Position numbers and translations under genes: made by a program. DNA of 47,124 bases from Sphaerobacteraceae bacterium (GTDB taxonomy: Bacteria > Chloroflexota > Chloroflexia > Thermomicrobiales > Thermomicrobiaceae), in contig REEK01000115.1 of assembly GCA_007695115.1 (NCBI GenBank), positions 1 through 47,124 on the forward strand, given 5' to 3'. The notes under the pieces are model-generated. The model saw nothing but the letters and a program-made list of their open reading frames with translations. It was not told where the DNA came from and did no database searches. Positions 32,144 to 43,386 of the stretch are shown here, piece after piece. How positions within the stretch are numbered: position 1 is the stretch's first letter; each line of letters begins with the position of its first letter.

Positions 32144-33855
32144 GTTCGATCAGTCCGACGCACGACCATTATTGTGCCAGCAACGAGTCCGCCCAGGGTC
32201 ACAAGTGTCACGATGATGAATCGATTGTTCGAAGGTTCGTAGTCTACGTCGATTCCGCGGAGCGAGAAGCTCGCGCCTTCGTGGATGTGGAGCACGAACG
32301 TATTGACCTGTTGCGGCTGGTCCGGGCGGTATCGTTCCACCACTGGCAACTCGTCAACGTCGTCCGGCAGTTGATCGAGATCGAGGTAGGTCCGATCCAG
32401 AACGTCGCGGCTGAACAGATCGTTGTCTACTGGCTCGCCATTGAGGGTGACATACATCCACCCAGATTGAAGTGAACTGTCCCCAGGGATCAGCGTGAGA
32501 TCAGTGCCAGAGAACTCGATCCTGATTTCGGAGCCCCAGTGATCGGACGCAATCGACTCTCCGGTGGGACTCTCAGGATCGTCGAATCTGGGCCAGCGGC
32601 CCGTTTGCTGAATTGGCGATTCCATCGGCCCGTAATGTCCTGGGAGCGCAATCTGTCTGGCAGCGGCATCGTCCCGAACACTGAGATACACCTGCCGAGG
32701 AGTGAACTCGAGGTCCACCATTGCGAAGTAGTACTCGGCCGAATCCGGCGGGATTAAACCGACCTGACGGAAATACCAGATGCTGGAGACGCCGAACCAG
32801 TCCCAGTTCTCATCCATATACCGGATTCCATCGGCAGTCCATTCCGCCTGTTCAGCGTCAGTGACGCTGCCCCACTCCTGAAGCTCGGTGGGGATGACAT
32901 CCGGGGATGCATTCCAGCCATACTCGGTGAGCCATATCGGAGTCGACGTATCGTTGTACTCGGCCATCAGATCGCGCACGAGTTCAATTCTTCGAAGGTT
33001 GATCACGTCTGGCGACGGTGGATCTTCTGGCGGTTGATCGATGCCGTAGCCGGTTGCCGTGAGAATATCGAAGTAGTCCTGAGCGCCGAGCTCGTAGAGC
33101 TCCCGCCAGTAGTCGAATTCGGGGATCGCCCGACCGGACACTTCGTTGGTCATCGCCATCGGGGCACTCAAGACAACGACATTCGGGTCAGCAGCCTTCG
33201 CTCTGGTGTACGCCTCTGAGAGCAGATCGAAGTACCCCTCGGGATCGATTTCGCCACCCCATTCCCGGGACAGATTCGGCTCATTCCAGATCTGAATATG
33301 CTGCACTCGGCCCTTGTAGCGTTCGACGAAGTCCTCAACGAACTGGCCATACGTCTCCACGTCCGATGGTGGGGAGTGATAGGTTGAGCCTTCGGGTCTG
33401 GCCCATGGCGGGGTGTGATCGAGCCGTGCGATAACGCGAACCCCGTAACGCTCGGCCATCGCGAAGATGTCGTCGTACTTCTGCCATGTGTCCTGCTGGT
33501 GTTCCGGGTCCCAGTGGCTGCCTTCAGCGGGTTCGATCTCGCTCCAGGGTACTCCCTCTTTAATCCACCCAATCCCGGCCATGGAGATCATCTCTAGCGT
33601 CTTCTCGCGCTTCCACGGTTCGACCTCTTGAGAGAGAAATGTGTTGACACTGTAGGGGTTGACCGCGGTGTGCGGCGTCGGCGCACCGGTGGCGATTGCT
33701 GGTCTGGTCGCGGGGCTCTCCCAGGGTGCGTACTTGTTCAGATTCCAGGCACCGACGCCGAGGCACAGGACGATCAGAACCACTCCGGATAGCCGGAGAA
33801 AGCAGGAGGATTCACCTGATACTGGTAGATTGACTCGTTCTTCGGAATTGGCCAC
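32140..33855 (-). CDS. Membrane-anchored clan GH-A glycoside hydrolase with C-terminal beta-sandwich domain
   Basis: A 571-residue protein, first in the surface-glycan operon. An N-terminal membrane segment (about 20-38) is followed by a TIM-barrel hydrolase (about 70-400): acid/base Glu192 in IWNEPN and nucleophile Glu311 in WLTEYGWN, the pair expected of clan GH-A (GH5, GH39, GH42, GH53-like). A beta-sandwich domain (about 420-540) and a second hydrophobic segment (about 545-563) follow, so the catalytic part faces outside, tethered at both ends. It may trim or release the polysaccharide. The start is GTG with a poor ribosome site, so the N-terminus is uncertain. Confidence 0.85.
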   Translation of the reverse strand: MANSEERVNLPVSGESSCFLRLSGVVLIVLCLGVGAWNLNKYAPWESPATRPAIATGAPTPHTAVNPYSVNTFLSQEVEPWKREKTLEMISMAGIGWIKEGVPWSEIEPAEGSHWDPEHQQDTWQKYDDIFAMAERYGVRVIARLDHTPPWARPEGSTYHSPPSDVETYGQFVEDFVERYKGRVQHIQIWNEPNLSREWGGEIDPEGYFDLLSEAYTRAKAADPNVVVLSAPMAMTNEVSGRAIPEFDYWRELYELGAQDYFDILTATGYGIDQPPEDPPSPDVINLRRIELVRDLMAEYNDTSTPIWLTEYGWNASPDVIPTELQEWGSVTDAEQAEWTADGIRYMDENWDWFGVSSIWYFRQVGLIPPDSAEYYFAMVDLEFTPRQVYLSVRDDAAARQIALPGHYGPMESPIQQTGRWPRFDDPESPTGESIASDHWGSEIRIEFSGTDLTLIPGDSSLQSGWMYVTLNGEPVDNDLFSRDVLDRTYLDLDQLPDDVDELPVVERYRPDQPQQVNTFVLHIHEGASFSLRGIDVDYEPSNNRFIIVTLVTLGGLVAGTIMVVRRTDRT

Positions 33856-33944
33856 AGATCACTCGCAGTGTATTCACAATGATCTTCCGGGTCGGTTGAT
33901 TCGCTGGGCGAGCTCTCCGGATTCAGTCTTTTGCGTTTCGGCGG

Positions 33945-33953
33945 ATTATAGCA
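33945..33953 (-). promoter_or_regulatory. Extended -10 promoter of the surface-glycan operon
   Basis: On the minus strand TGC-TATAAT is a consensus extended -10 element with no -35 of quality. It would start transcription about 80 bases before the GTG of the hydrolase gene. Confidence 0.6.
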
Positions 33954-34117
33954 GCGCGCTGGTGCGGGGCATGTGGCGGACTGCCCCTCATCCACCAGTG
34001 GGAGCGAGACGATTCGCGTTGCATTTCGGGTCTCATTCCGCCCCCCGAATGCGGTAGGCTTGTGCAGCATCGTAAGACGCATGGAGACGGTGTCGTTGTA
34101 ACGGAAACGCGATCATT

Positions 34118-35428
34118 ATGCGCGCTGCACTCGAACGTTTTCGATTCACTGAATTTCAACTTCTGATCGTCCCGTCGCTGATGGCGATCGTCGGCCTTCT
34201 GACGATCTTCCTTGCCCGTACTGGGCAGGCTACGTGGTCATGGGCCGACATCTGGGTTAGCCTCGCCTACGTTGCGCTTCTCGTTGGCGTGTCGCTCTGG
34301 TTCAGCGCCACCGGTTTCCGCGGCGACCAGGCGCTCTTCCCGATCATGGCAATGCTCGCCGGCATCGGCCTTCTGATGATCCAGCGTTTGCAACCCGAAC
34401 TGGCCGAACGCGGCGAATCCTGGGCGAACCTCGCCAGCAGACAAGTCATCTACCTCGCACTCGGATTTCTCCTTCTCTGGGGGATGATGACGTTCGTGCG
34501 CCGTCTCAACTGGTTGCGCCGCTACAAGTACACGCTGGCGTTGACCGGTGTCGTACTCATGGTGATCACCATGGTGTTCGGTGTCGAAATCAACGGTGCG
34601 CGGCTCTGGCTCGATCTCGGGTTCGTTCTGGTTCAGCCGGGTGAACTCGTGAAGGTGATCCTGGTGGTGTTTCTTGCCGGGTATCTGGCTGATCATCATG
34701 ATCTTCTCACCGGACACTATCGACTTGGTCCCCTGCGGTTGCCGCCGATCCCATATTTGATCCCGCTCGTCTTTATGTGGCTCATGGCGGTCATGATCGT
34801 CGTGTTGCAGAACGACCTCGGCACCGCCTTGCTCTTCTTCGGGATCTTCCTGGCGATGCTGTATGCGTCGACAGGACGGCTGTTGTATGTCGTTGCCGGC
34901 CTGGTTTCGTTCGTGATCGCGGTGTATCTGACCTATGAGATGTTCAGTCATGTTGCAGTCCGTGTGCGTAACTGGATCGATCCCTGGGCAAGCCCTCTTG
35001 GAATCGGATATCAGCAGATTCAGGGCGAATATGCTCTGGCGTCCGGAAATCTGTTCGGAACCGGGCTTGGATATGGTGAGCCGGGAGTGATCCCGGTTGT
35101 GGAGACCGATTACATTTTCGCGGCGATTGGCGAAGAGCTCGGTTTGCTGGGCACATTCGCAGTTCTTGCGCTCTACATGTTGCTGATTACCCGGGGGTAC
35201 CTGATCGCGATTCGCGCCGTATCCCAATTCGAACGATTGCTGGCGCTGGGAGTCACGACGATCCTCGCCCTGCAGGCAGTGATTATTGTGGCGGGCAATC
35301 TCCGCCTGATCCCGCTGACGGGTATCACGCTTCCGTTCATCAGCGCTGGCGGTAGCGCGTTGCTCGCAAACTTTCTCATTATCGGAATACTCTTACGCAT
35401 CAGTGAATCGAAGTGGGACCGTCGATGA
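34118..35428 (+). CDS. FtsW/RodA/SpoVE family peptidoglycan glycosyltransferase (SEDS)
   Basis: A 436-residue polytopic membrane protein with about ten segments. Family features include the NGARLWLDLG-type loop (EINGARLWLDLG), VQPGELVKVILV, a VVLQNDLGTALLF region and the C-terminal GITLPFISAGGSALLANF. SEDS proteins polymerise glycan strands from lipid II and pair with a class B PBP. Its stop overlaps the start of exactly such a PBP. I cannot separate FtsW from RodA by eye; the paired PBP and absence of division genes nearby leave both open. Ribosome site weak. Confidence 0.92.
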   Translation: MRAALERFRFTEFQLLIVPSLMAIVGLLTIFLARTGQATWSWADIWVSLAYVALLVGVSLWFSATGFRGDQALFPIMAMLAGIGLLMIQRLQPELAERGESWANLASRQVIYLALGFLLLWGMMTFVRRLNWLRRYKYTLALTGVVLMVITMVFGVEINGARLWLDLGFVLVQPGELVKVILVVFLAGYLADHHDLLTGHYRLGPLRLPPIPYLIPLVFMWLMAVMIVVLQNDLGTALLFFGIFLAMLYASTGRLLYVVAGLVSFVIAVYLTYEMFSHVAVRVRNWIDPWASPLGIGYQQIQGEYALASGNLFGTGLGYGEPGVIPVVETDYIFAAIGEELGLLGTFAVLALYMLLITRGYLIAIRAVSQFERLLALGVTTILALQAVIIVAGNLRLIPLTGITLPFISAGGSALLANFLIIGILLRISESKWDRR

Positions 35429-37086
35429 TCGTTGCTCTCTCCCGCGCCGCAGCTTTTACCGGCGCGATCATTCTGCTCGTATTCGGCATGCTCTACACCG
35501 AAACACATTCCGACGTTGCCTGGTTGCTCCTGCTGCTGTTCTGCGGGATCCTGATGATGTACGCAATTCTCCCCCGGATGAGCGACAGTGTTCCCCACGT
35601 CAACAGCACGATCGTCTCGATCGGTGCAATCTGTATGGTCGGGTTCCTGCTTATGACCGTTCAACTTGTCCGGATTCAGATCGTGCAAGCCGATGAAATC
35701 AGCCAACGTAGCGCGAGCGTTGCCGACGGGTCTGTGGTTCAGGATCCACGGAATCGCACACGGGATCGTGACGTCGCCCGTGGGAGGATCCTTACCCGCG
35801 ACGAGGATGTGGTTGCAGACACGGTCGAACGCGAAGGTGGTGTCTTCGAGCGAACGTACCCAAACCCTCACCTTTCTTATCTGGCCGGCTACCATTCTCC
35901 GGCGCTGTTCGGTAACACGCAGCTCGAATCTGTCTACGACGAAACGTTGATGGGGCGTGAAGGTGGAAATCCCTTCAACGAATGGCTCGATCAGGTCCTG
36001 CATCGAACCAGACACGGCTACGACATTCAGTTGACGGTTGATAGTGAACTGCAGCGTCTGGGCTATGACCTGCTCGGAGACCGGGACGGGTCGATTGTCG
36101 TTATGGATGCCGAGACCGGCGCGATCTACGCGATGGTCAGCAAACCCCATATCGATCCGAACCGACTCTACGCCGGGTACGGCCCGAACATGGATCAGCA
36201 GGTGAGTGAGGCTTCAGAATACTGGGTTCAGGTAACCGAGTCTGAGGGCTCACCGCTGTTGTTCCGTCCCACACAAGGCCTCTATGCCCCCGGGTCCGTG
36301 TTCAAGACGGTTACCGCCGCGTCAGTCCTGGAGCACGGTCTGGCCGATCCGTCGACGGTTTTCCGAAACGAAGGCGCACTCGTCGTTGGCTCACATGTTA
36401 TCGAGGAGCAAAACCTTCCCGACGATGGCAGGGTGAGCTTCACTCTGTCCGAATCGTATGGCTACTCGTTGAATGTCGTCTTCGCCGATCTGGGTATCCG
36501 GCTCGGCCGGGAACGGCTCTCCGAGACAGCCCGGCAGTTCGGCTTCGAGTCGACGATCCCGTTCGATTTCCAGGTATCTCAGAGCCGGATCTCGTCGAAT
36601 CCGGAATATCTGGACGCTGACATTGGTCTTGCGGAGACAGGGTTCGGTCAGGGGCAGTTGTTTGCCACGCCACTTCAGATTGCGATGACTACGCAGGCTG
36701 TGGTCAACAACGGGATGATGAGTGAGCCCTTCCTGATGCACCGCATCCGTGACAACGAAGGCGTTGTTCTCAGTGAAACACGTCCGTCTTCCTGGCAGGA
36801 GGCGGTCGATTCCAGCATTGCTTCGGAACTGCAACAGATCATGATCGAATCAGTCGAGTCCGGATGGGCAACCGATGCACAGATATCGGGTGCGGTCGTC
36901 GGAGGGAAGACTGGAACCGCTGAAGTAGGTGACCGGACGCCCCATGCATGGTATACAGGGTTCGCGGGGCAGGATGAACCGCGCTTTGTCATTTCGGTCA
37001 TTGTCGAGCATGGCGGCGGCGGCGGGGCAGTCGCGCTACCAATAGCTCGAGAGATGCTGGTCATGGCGATGGATCGCATCGACTAG
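35425..37086 (+). CDS. Class B penicillin-binding protein transpeptidase (PbpA-like)
   Basis: A 553-residue membrane-bound DD-transpeptidase. The active-site motifs are Ser291-V-F-Lys294, Ser348-L-Asn350 and Lys495-T-Gly497. The N-terminus appears to contain three hydrophobic segments (about 5-24, 32-50, 62-80) and not the usual one. Residues about 85-200 form the non-catalytic linker. It crosslinks peptidoglycan made by the SEDS partner upstream, whose stop it overlaps (ATGA). I chose the ATG at 35425 over a GTG four codons earlier because GTGGGA lies at proper distance. Confidence 0.92.
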   Translation: MIVALSRAAAFTGAIILLVFGMLYTETHSDVAWLLLLLFCGILMMYAILPRMSDSVPHVNSTIVSIGAICMVGFLLMTVQLVRIQIVQADEISQRSASVADGSVVQDPRNRTRDRDVARGRILTRDEDVVADTVEREGGVFERTYPNPHLSYLAGYHSPALFGNTQLESVYDETLMGREGGNPFNEWLDQVLHRTRHGYDIQLTVDSELQRLGYDLLGDRDGSIVVMDAETGAIYAMVSKPHIDPNRLYAGYGPNMDQQVSEASEYWVQVTESEGSPLLFRPTQGLYAPGSVFKTVTAASVLEHGLADPSTVFRNEGALVVGSHVIEEQNLPDDGRVSFTLSESYGYSLNVVFADLGIRLGRERLSETARQFGFESTIPFDFQVSQSRISSNPEYLDADIGLAETGFGQGQLFATPLQIAMTTQAVVNNGMMSEPFLMHRIRDNEGVVLSETRPSSWQEAVDSSIASELQQIMIESVESGWATDAQISGAVVGGKTGTAEVGDRTPHAWYTGFAGQDEPRFVISVIVEHGGGGGAVALPIAREMLVMAMDRID

Positions 37087-37123
37087 CGAATCCTGACCGT
37101 GGGGAAGGGAACTGGGGAGGCCG

Positions 37124-38728
37124 ATGGGGACGCCGGATCTCTCACCGGTGACCTGGGTCGTGGCGGCGACTCCGATCATCACATTGCTTGTACTCATGGT
37201 CGGCTTCAACTGGGGTGGCGCGAAGGCGGGCGGGATTGCCTGGCTTGTCGCCCTCGCGGCGGCGTATCTCGGTTTCGGCGCCGGGCCCGAATTGCTTGCT
37301 TACTCCCAGACAAAAGCGATTCTCCTGGCGCTCTGGGTCCTTTATATTATCTGGGCTGCCCTTTTTCTGTTTCATGTTGTTAGTGAAGCCGGTGGTATTC
37401 GTATCATCGGCGATGCGCTGGTGCGGGTCACAGAGAATCGCGTGTTGCAACTGATGATTCTGGCGTGGTGTTTCACCGGGTTTCTGCAAGGCTTCGCCGG
37501 ATTCGGTGTTCCGGTGGCAATCGTGGCCCCGCTGATGGCCGCTGTCGGCTTTTCCCCGGTGGTCGCCGTCGTCTCGACCCTCATTGGACATACCTGGGCG
37601 GTTACCTACGGGAGCCTGGGGGCTTCGTTTTTCGCGATCGTAGGTGTCACCGGACAGGCTCCCGAAGACCTCGCCAGCCCACTGGCCCTGATGCTCGGCG
37701 TCACGGTTTTCCTGGCTGGCGCTGGAGCTGTCTGGTCGTTCAGAGGCCCAATGGCGATGCTTCGGGTTCTCCCGCTCATCCTGATCGTCGGCGCCGTGAT
37801 GTCCGGCGTGCAGTGGGCAATGGCTGTCCTCGGCTTTTATTCCCTTGCCGCGTTTACGGCCGGAATCACCGGCATGATCGTCATGATTCTGCTGGTCCGG
37901 ACCGGAGTGTTCCATCGGGAGCAAGACGACGATGACACAGGCGATGCTGAGGGCCAGGATTCGCAAGATTCGAAGATGAACTGGCCACGATTTCTTCTGG
38001 CTGTTCACGCGTATGTCTTGCTTGTCGCTATCGTACTGGTCGTCAACATGGTCGATCCCATCGGCGATGCCCTGGGGCAGGTTTCGATCGACCCCTCATT
38101 TCCCGAGACCACCACAGATTTCGGATGGACAAACGAAGCAACTGACTCCTATCGGTCTCTCGATGTGCTGAGCCACCCGGGCGCACTGCTGCTCTATACG
38201 GCGATTATCGGACTCCTGATCTATCGACAAGCCGGGCTCTATGGCGATGGAGCGATGCGGAAGATCGTTCGCAACGCCGTGGACGCGTCGGTTTCAGCCA
38301 GTCTCGGCATCGTGACTCTGGTGGGCATGGCGCTGATCATGATGGAATCCGGGATGACGTTCCTTCTTGCTCAGGGGATTGCCGATGTCGCAGGTGGTGC
38401 GTTTCCCGCCATCAGTCCGTTTATCGGGGTCCTCGGTGCCTTCATGACCGGATCGAACACCAATTCCAACATTCTCTTTGGCGCGCTTCAGCTCGATACC
38501 GCGCTGATTCTGGAGCTTCATGTCGGCCTCATTCTGGCTGCGCAGACAGCTGGTGGTGCACTCGGGAGCATTATCGCCCCCGCCAAGATCATCGTTGGCT
38601 GTTCCACGGTTGGCCTCGGTGGCCGGGAAGGTCCGGTGATTCGCAGCGGGATCAAGTTTGGTCTGGCAATCACCGCGATAATCGGGCTTGTCACGCTTGT
38701 CGCGTCACTCGTGATCGGAGGTTCCTGA
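37124..38728 (+). CDS. L-lactate permease family transporter (LctP-like)
   Basis: A 534-residue transporter with about thirteen hydrophobic segments. The family motif GFLQGFAGFGVPVAI is at about 123-137 and a C-terminal TGSNTNSNILFGALQ block is present. LctP/GlcA proteins are proton symporters for lactate or glycolate. A loop of about 30 residues (HREQDDDDTGDAEGQDSQDS) is acidic. The ATG has GGGGAGG only three bases upstream, an unusually short spacing, so a nearby alternative start is possible. It follows the PBP by 37 bases and precedes a tiny membrane protein by two bases. Confidence 0.9.
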   Translation: MGTPDLSPVTWVVAATPIITLLVLMVGFNWGGAKAGGIAWLVALAAAYLGFGAGPELLAYSQTKAILLALWVLYIIWAALFLFHVVSEAGGIRIIGDALVRVTENRVLQLMILAWCFTGFLQGFAGFGVPVAIVAPLMAAVGFSPVVAVVSTLIGHTWAVTYGSLGASFFAIVGVTGQAPEDLASPLALMLGVTVFLAGAGAVWSFRGPMAMLRVLPLILIVGAVMSGVQWAMAVLGFYSLAAFTAGITGMIVMILLVRTGVFHREQDDDDTGDAEGQDSQDSKMNWPRFLLAVHAYVLLVAIVLVVNMVDPIGDALGQVSIDPSFPETTTDFGWTNEATDSYRSLDVLSHPGALLLYTAIIGLLIYRQAGLYGDGAMRKIVRNAVDASVSASLGIVTLVGMALIMMESGMTFLLAQGIADVAGGAFPAISPFIGVLGAFMTGSNTNSNILFGALQLDTALILELHVGLILAAQTAGGALGSIIAPAKIIVGCSTVGLGGREGPVIRSGIKFGLAITAIIGLVTLVASLVIGGS

Positions 38729-38730
38729 TC

Positions 38731-38904
38731 ATGAAATCCGTGCGTAAGAAGAACCCATTGATTTTTGATCTCATATTGTTTCTCGCATTCGGGCTTGCAT
38801 CATTCGCCGCTTATCTTGCGACAGATGCAGCCGGCCTTGCTGGAGCGGTGACCAGTATCGCGGTGCTGGCAGGTATTTGCCTGATCCTGATTTTCAGTCG
38901 TTGA
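38731..38904 (+). CDS. Small two-segment membrane protein (57 residues)
   Basis: A short gene starting two bases after the LctP stop, with GGAGG nine bases upstream of its ATG. The protein has a basic lead (MKSVRKKNP), one hydrophobic helix (about 10-30), a short Asp/Ala turn and a second helix (about 38-55). I do not recognise it. Tight coupling to the permease suggests an accessory or stabilising subunit of that transporter, as seen for other small membrane proteins, but this is inference. Confidence 0.7.
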   Translation: MKSVRKKNPLIFDLILFLAFGLASFAAYLATDAAGLAGAVTSIAVLAGICLILIFSR

Positions 38905-39037
38905 TGCACAGTTCTGGGCCGCCATTCGTGCCGCGCCCAAATCGCCTCAGCCTGGGAGTCTCGCCGGGCACGTCAGGGCCGTGAATATTCGCGGATTTGG
39001 TAGAATTACACAGGTTTTGTGTTCGGGGATGTGAGCA

Positions 39038-39415
39038 ATGGATCTGACTGAAGAACAATTTGAGCAACTCGTGGTCAAGGCGCTCGATAGCCTGCCACCC
39101 TCCATTCTTGCGCACATGGAAAATGTGGATGTGGTGATCGAAGATTGGCCCAGCCCTGAGGACTTCGATGAGTATGGCCTCGACGAGAACGGAACGATGC
39201 TCGGTCTCTATGAAGGCGTCCCGCATATCGATCGATCCTCCGGATATGGATTGGTTCTCCCGGACAAGATCACTATTTTCGCCGGGCCGGTGCTCAACGA
39301 GGCCAGCGATACCGATGGAGACGTTGAGCGCGTGGTTCGCGAGACGGTGATTCACGAGATCGCGCATCATTTCGGAATCACAGATGAACGTTTGCTCGAG
39401 ATCGATCGCTACTAG
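39038..39415 (+). CDS. Minimal zincin-type metallopeptidase family protein (PF06262-like)
   Basis: A 125-residue cytoplasmic protein with H106-E-I-A-H110-xx-G-xx-D116, an HExxHxxGxxD zinc site near the C-terminus. This size and layout match the minimal metallopeptidase family common in Actinobacteria and Chloroflexota, whose substrates are unknown. The acidic N-terminal half (VVIEDWPSPEDFDE, then LGLYEGVP) is the family pattern. It begins a plus-strand group with a membrane protein, gyrB and plsX. Confidence 0.85.
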   Translation: MDLTEEQFEQLVVKALDSLPPSILAHMENVDVVIEDWPSPEDFDEYGLDENGTMLGLYEGVPHIDRSSGYGLVLPDKITIFAGPVLNEASDTDGDVERVVRETVIHEIAHHFGITDERLLEIDRY

Positions 39416-39430
39416 CATTCCCGTCGCGCT

Positions 39431-40366
39431 ATGATGAGCGAGCGTCAGTCTCCCGATCAAGTTGCTGGGAAGACTCCTGGTGTTGTCGATACCATCGGGC
39501 TCGCCTTCGGGCTATTGAATCAGCGACCATACCTGATCTGGGTGATTCTCCTGGTAGACGTGGCGCTCTGGTCGAATTTGCGGCTCGTTGTTCACGATTG
39601 GCCCGGTCAGAATCTCTGGCAGAGATGGGCATCAGGCGAGGCGCCATCGATCGAACTGGCCGGGGTCGGAGCCATGTTGACACCCACGCTGTTCGACACT
39701 ATTGCGGTTCGATCATCCGAGGCGAGCTTCTGGACCGAACGGGTGATAGTGATCAGCGGAGTAGCTGGCGCCGGGGCGATTTTCGGTTTTGCATTCGTGG
39801 CGCTATTCGTTCTGATTACGAATCTTATGATCATGTCGAAGTTAGTCCGACGTGAACCGATTCTGATTAGAGATCTTGCGATTCAGCCGATCGTAGCCAC
39901 GCTCAAGACAACAGGGGCGATGCTGCTCGGCGTTCTATTGGTCGTTTTTTTGATGATTCCGTTTTTACTGGTCGGGTTTGGATTGGAGATGGCCGGCATC
40001 GAGGCCACCGCGCTGATCGTCTGGGCGGCGATTCTCCTCGGAGGCTGGCTTGGACTGTTTTTCCTGTTCTCCGGCGTCTCGCTCGCTGATGGAGAGTCAG
40101 CGATCACGAAGGCGTTGCAACGCAGTTATCGAGTGGTGCAGCAGAACTTTCTCGGACTGATCGGGTTGTTGCTGATTTTTCTTTTGATTCGACTCGGTGT
40201 TCCGTTTGCATTGTCACCTTTCGTTGAATCCAACTGGAGCGCTCCGTTCGCAATCGTCGTCAATGCATATCTTGCAACAGGCTTGATCGCTTCGCTGGTG
40301 CTCTTTTTCCAACTCCGTGCTCAACTAATAGAACCAGCGGACATTACCGGTTCGAACGCGAACTGA
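39431..40366 (+). CDS. Polytopic membrane protein of unknown function
   Basis: A 311-residue protein with about six hydrophobic segments and a short external loop (about 55-95). The pattern resembles glycerophosphoryl diester phosphodiesterase membrane-domain or DUF4013-like proteins (SLADGESAITKALQRSYRVVQQNFLGLIGLLL), but I cannot name a family with confidence. Two ATGs (39431, 39434) are possible, with no clear ribosome site. It begins 15 bases after the metallopeptidase and ends 18 bases before gyrB, so it is probably in that operon. Confidence 0.75.
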   Translation: MMSERQSPDQVAGKTPGVVDTIGLAFGLLNQRPYLIWVILLVDVALWSNLRLVVHDWPGQNLWQRWASGEAPSIELAGVGAMLTPTLFDTIAVRSSEASFWTERVIVISGVAGAGAIFGFAFVALFVLITNLMIMSKLVRREPILIRDLAIQPIVATLKTTGAMLLGVLLVVFLMIPFLLVGFGLEMAGIEATALIVWAAILLGGWLGLFFLFSGVSLADGESAITKALQRSYRVVQQNFLGLIGLLLIFLLIRLGVPFALSPFVESNWSAPFAIVVNAYLATGLIASLVLFFQLRAQLIEPADITGSNAN

Positions 40367-42291
<1,925 letters not shown>

Positions 42292-42292
<1 letters not shown>

Positions 42293-43341
42293 TGAGTGCT
42301 GACGAATCAACATCGCCGGACCAGGACCAGAAATCACGTCGTTTCACCGTAGCTCTCGATGCGATGGGTGGCGACATTGGACCCGGAGTGACCGTCAACC
42401 CGGCGATCGATGCTGCGGTGGAGATGGATGTTCGCGTCCTTCTGATTGGCGACGAGGACCAGATTCTCAAGGCAATCGGTGATCGATCGTATCCGGCGCA
42501 CCTCGTTGAGATCGTTCACGCCCCCGAACAGGTTTCCATGGAAGACGAAGCGGTCTCGGCCGTTCGAGGCCGGAGCAGAGCTTCAATGCCAGTAGGAATC
42601 CAGATCCTGCGGTCAGGCGATGCCGATACCTTCATCTCCGCCGGCAATACCGGGGCAGTAGTCGCCTGCGCCGTAGTAGGACTGGGTCGGCTGCCTGGCG
42701 TTCATCGGCCAGGGATAGCTGTCCCGATTCCGACTGCCTCCGATACCCCGCTACTGCTGATCGACGCTGGCGCACTGGTCGACCCACGGCCCGAGCATCT
42801 CTGGCAACATGCCAGGCTGGCAGCTGCCTATTCTCGCGTGGCCAAGCAGACTCCGAATCCGCGAATCGGACTGGTGAGCAATGGCGAAGAGCGTGGAAAA
42901 GGAAACGCAATCACCCGCCAGGCGTTCGATTTACTGGATGGAGACGAAGATCTCCGGTTCGTTGGCAACGTGGAGTCACGCGACATACCCCATAAGCCCT
43001 GCGACGTACTCGTCACCGACGGGTTTACCGGGAACATCCTGCTGAAGACAGGTGAGGGGATCATGTCCCTGTTCCAGACCAGTCTTCGCGAGGAGTTCAA
43101 ACGGACCTGGTACACGTCACTGCTCGCAGCGTTGCTCAAGCCGGCGATGAGGCGTGCTGGGCGGGCACTGGACTACCGGGAGTACGGTGGAGCGCCGCTC
43201 CTGGGCGTCAATGGCCTGGTGATGATCGCTCATGGTGGGTCAGACGAAATTGCGATCAAGAGCGCGGTGAAATCAGCCGTTGAAGCCGGCCAGACGAATC
43301 TTATGGAAGTCCTCAGAACGGCAGTGCCGCCCTCGAAGTAA
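42292..43341 (+). CDS. plsX: Phosphate acyltransferase PlsX
   Basis: A 349-residue enzyme that converts acyl-ACP to acyl-phosphate for phospholipid synthesis. It shows ALDAMGGDIGP (about 21-31), the SAGNTGAVVA block and the DGFTGNILLKTGEG segment typical of PlsX, plus the GGAPLLGVNG stretch near the C-terminus. A charged lead of about 15 residues precedes the fold. ATG overlaps the gyrB stop. Unlike the common arrangement, rpmF, fabH and fabD are not adjacent. A convergent terminator lies downstream. Confidence 0.95.
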
Positions 43342-43386
43342 CGTTGACTTCTCAAGCTATAGGAAACATGAATCCTGGATGAGAAC

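Noticed and set aside
34238-35227. Long antisense open frame (about 329 codons) opposite the SEDS gene
   Set aside because: It is antisense to a clear FtsW/RodA gene, rich in His, Asp and Gln as expected from reading hydrophobic codons backwards, and has no family features.
37142-38008. Antisense open frame opposite the LctP-type permease
   Set aside because: Composition is that of an antisense shadow of a membrane protein; no ribosome site or motif.
38905-39037. Terminator-like GGGC...GCCC repeat after the small membrane protein
   Set aside because: The stem is only four strong pairs with bulges and no U-tract follows.
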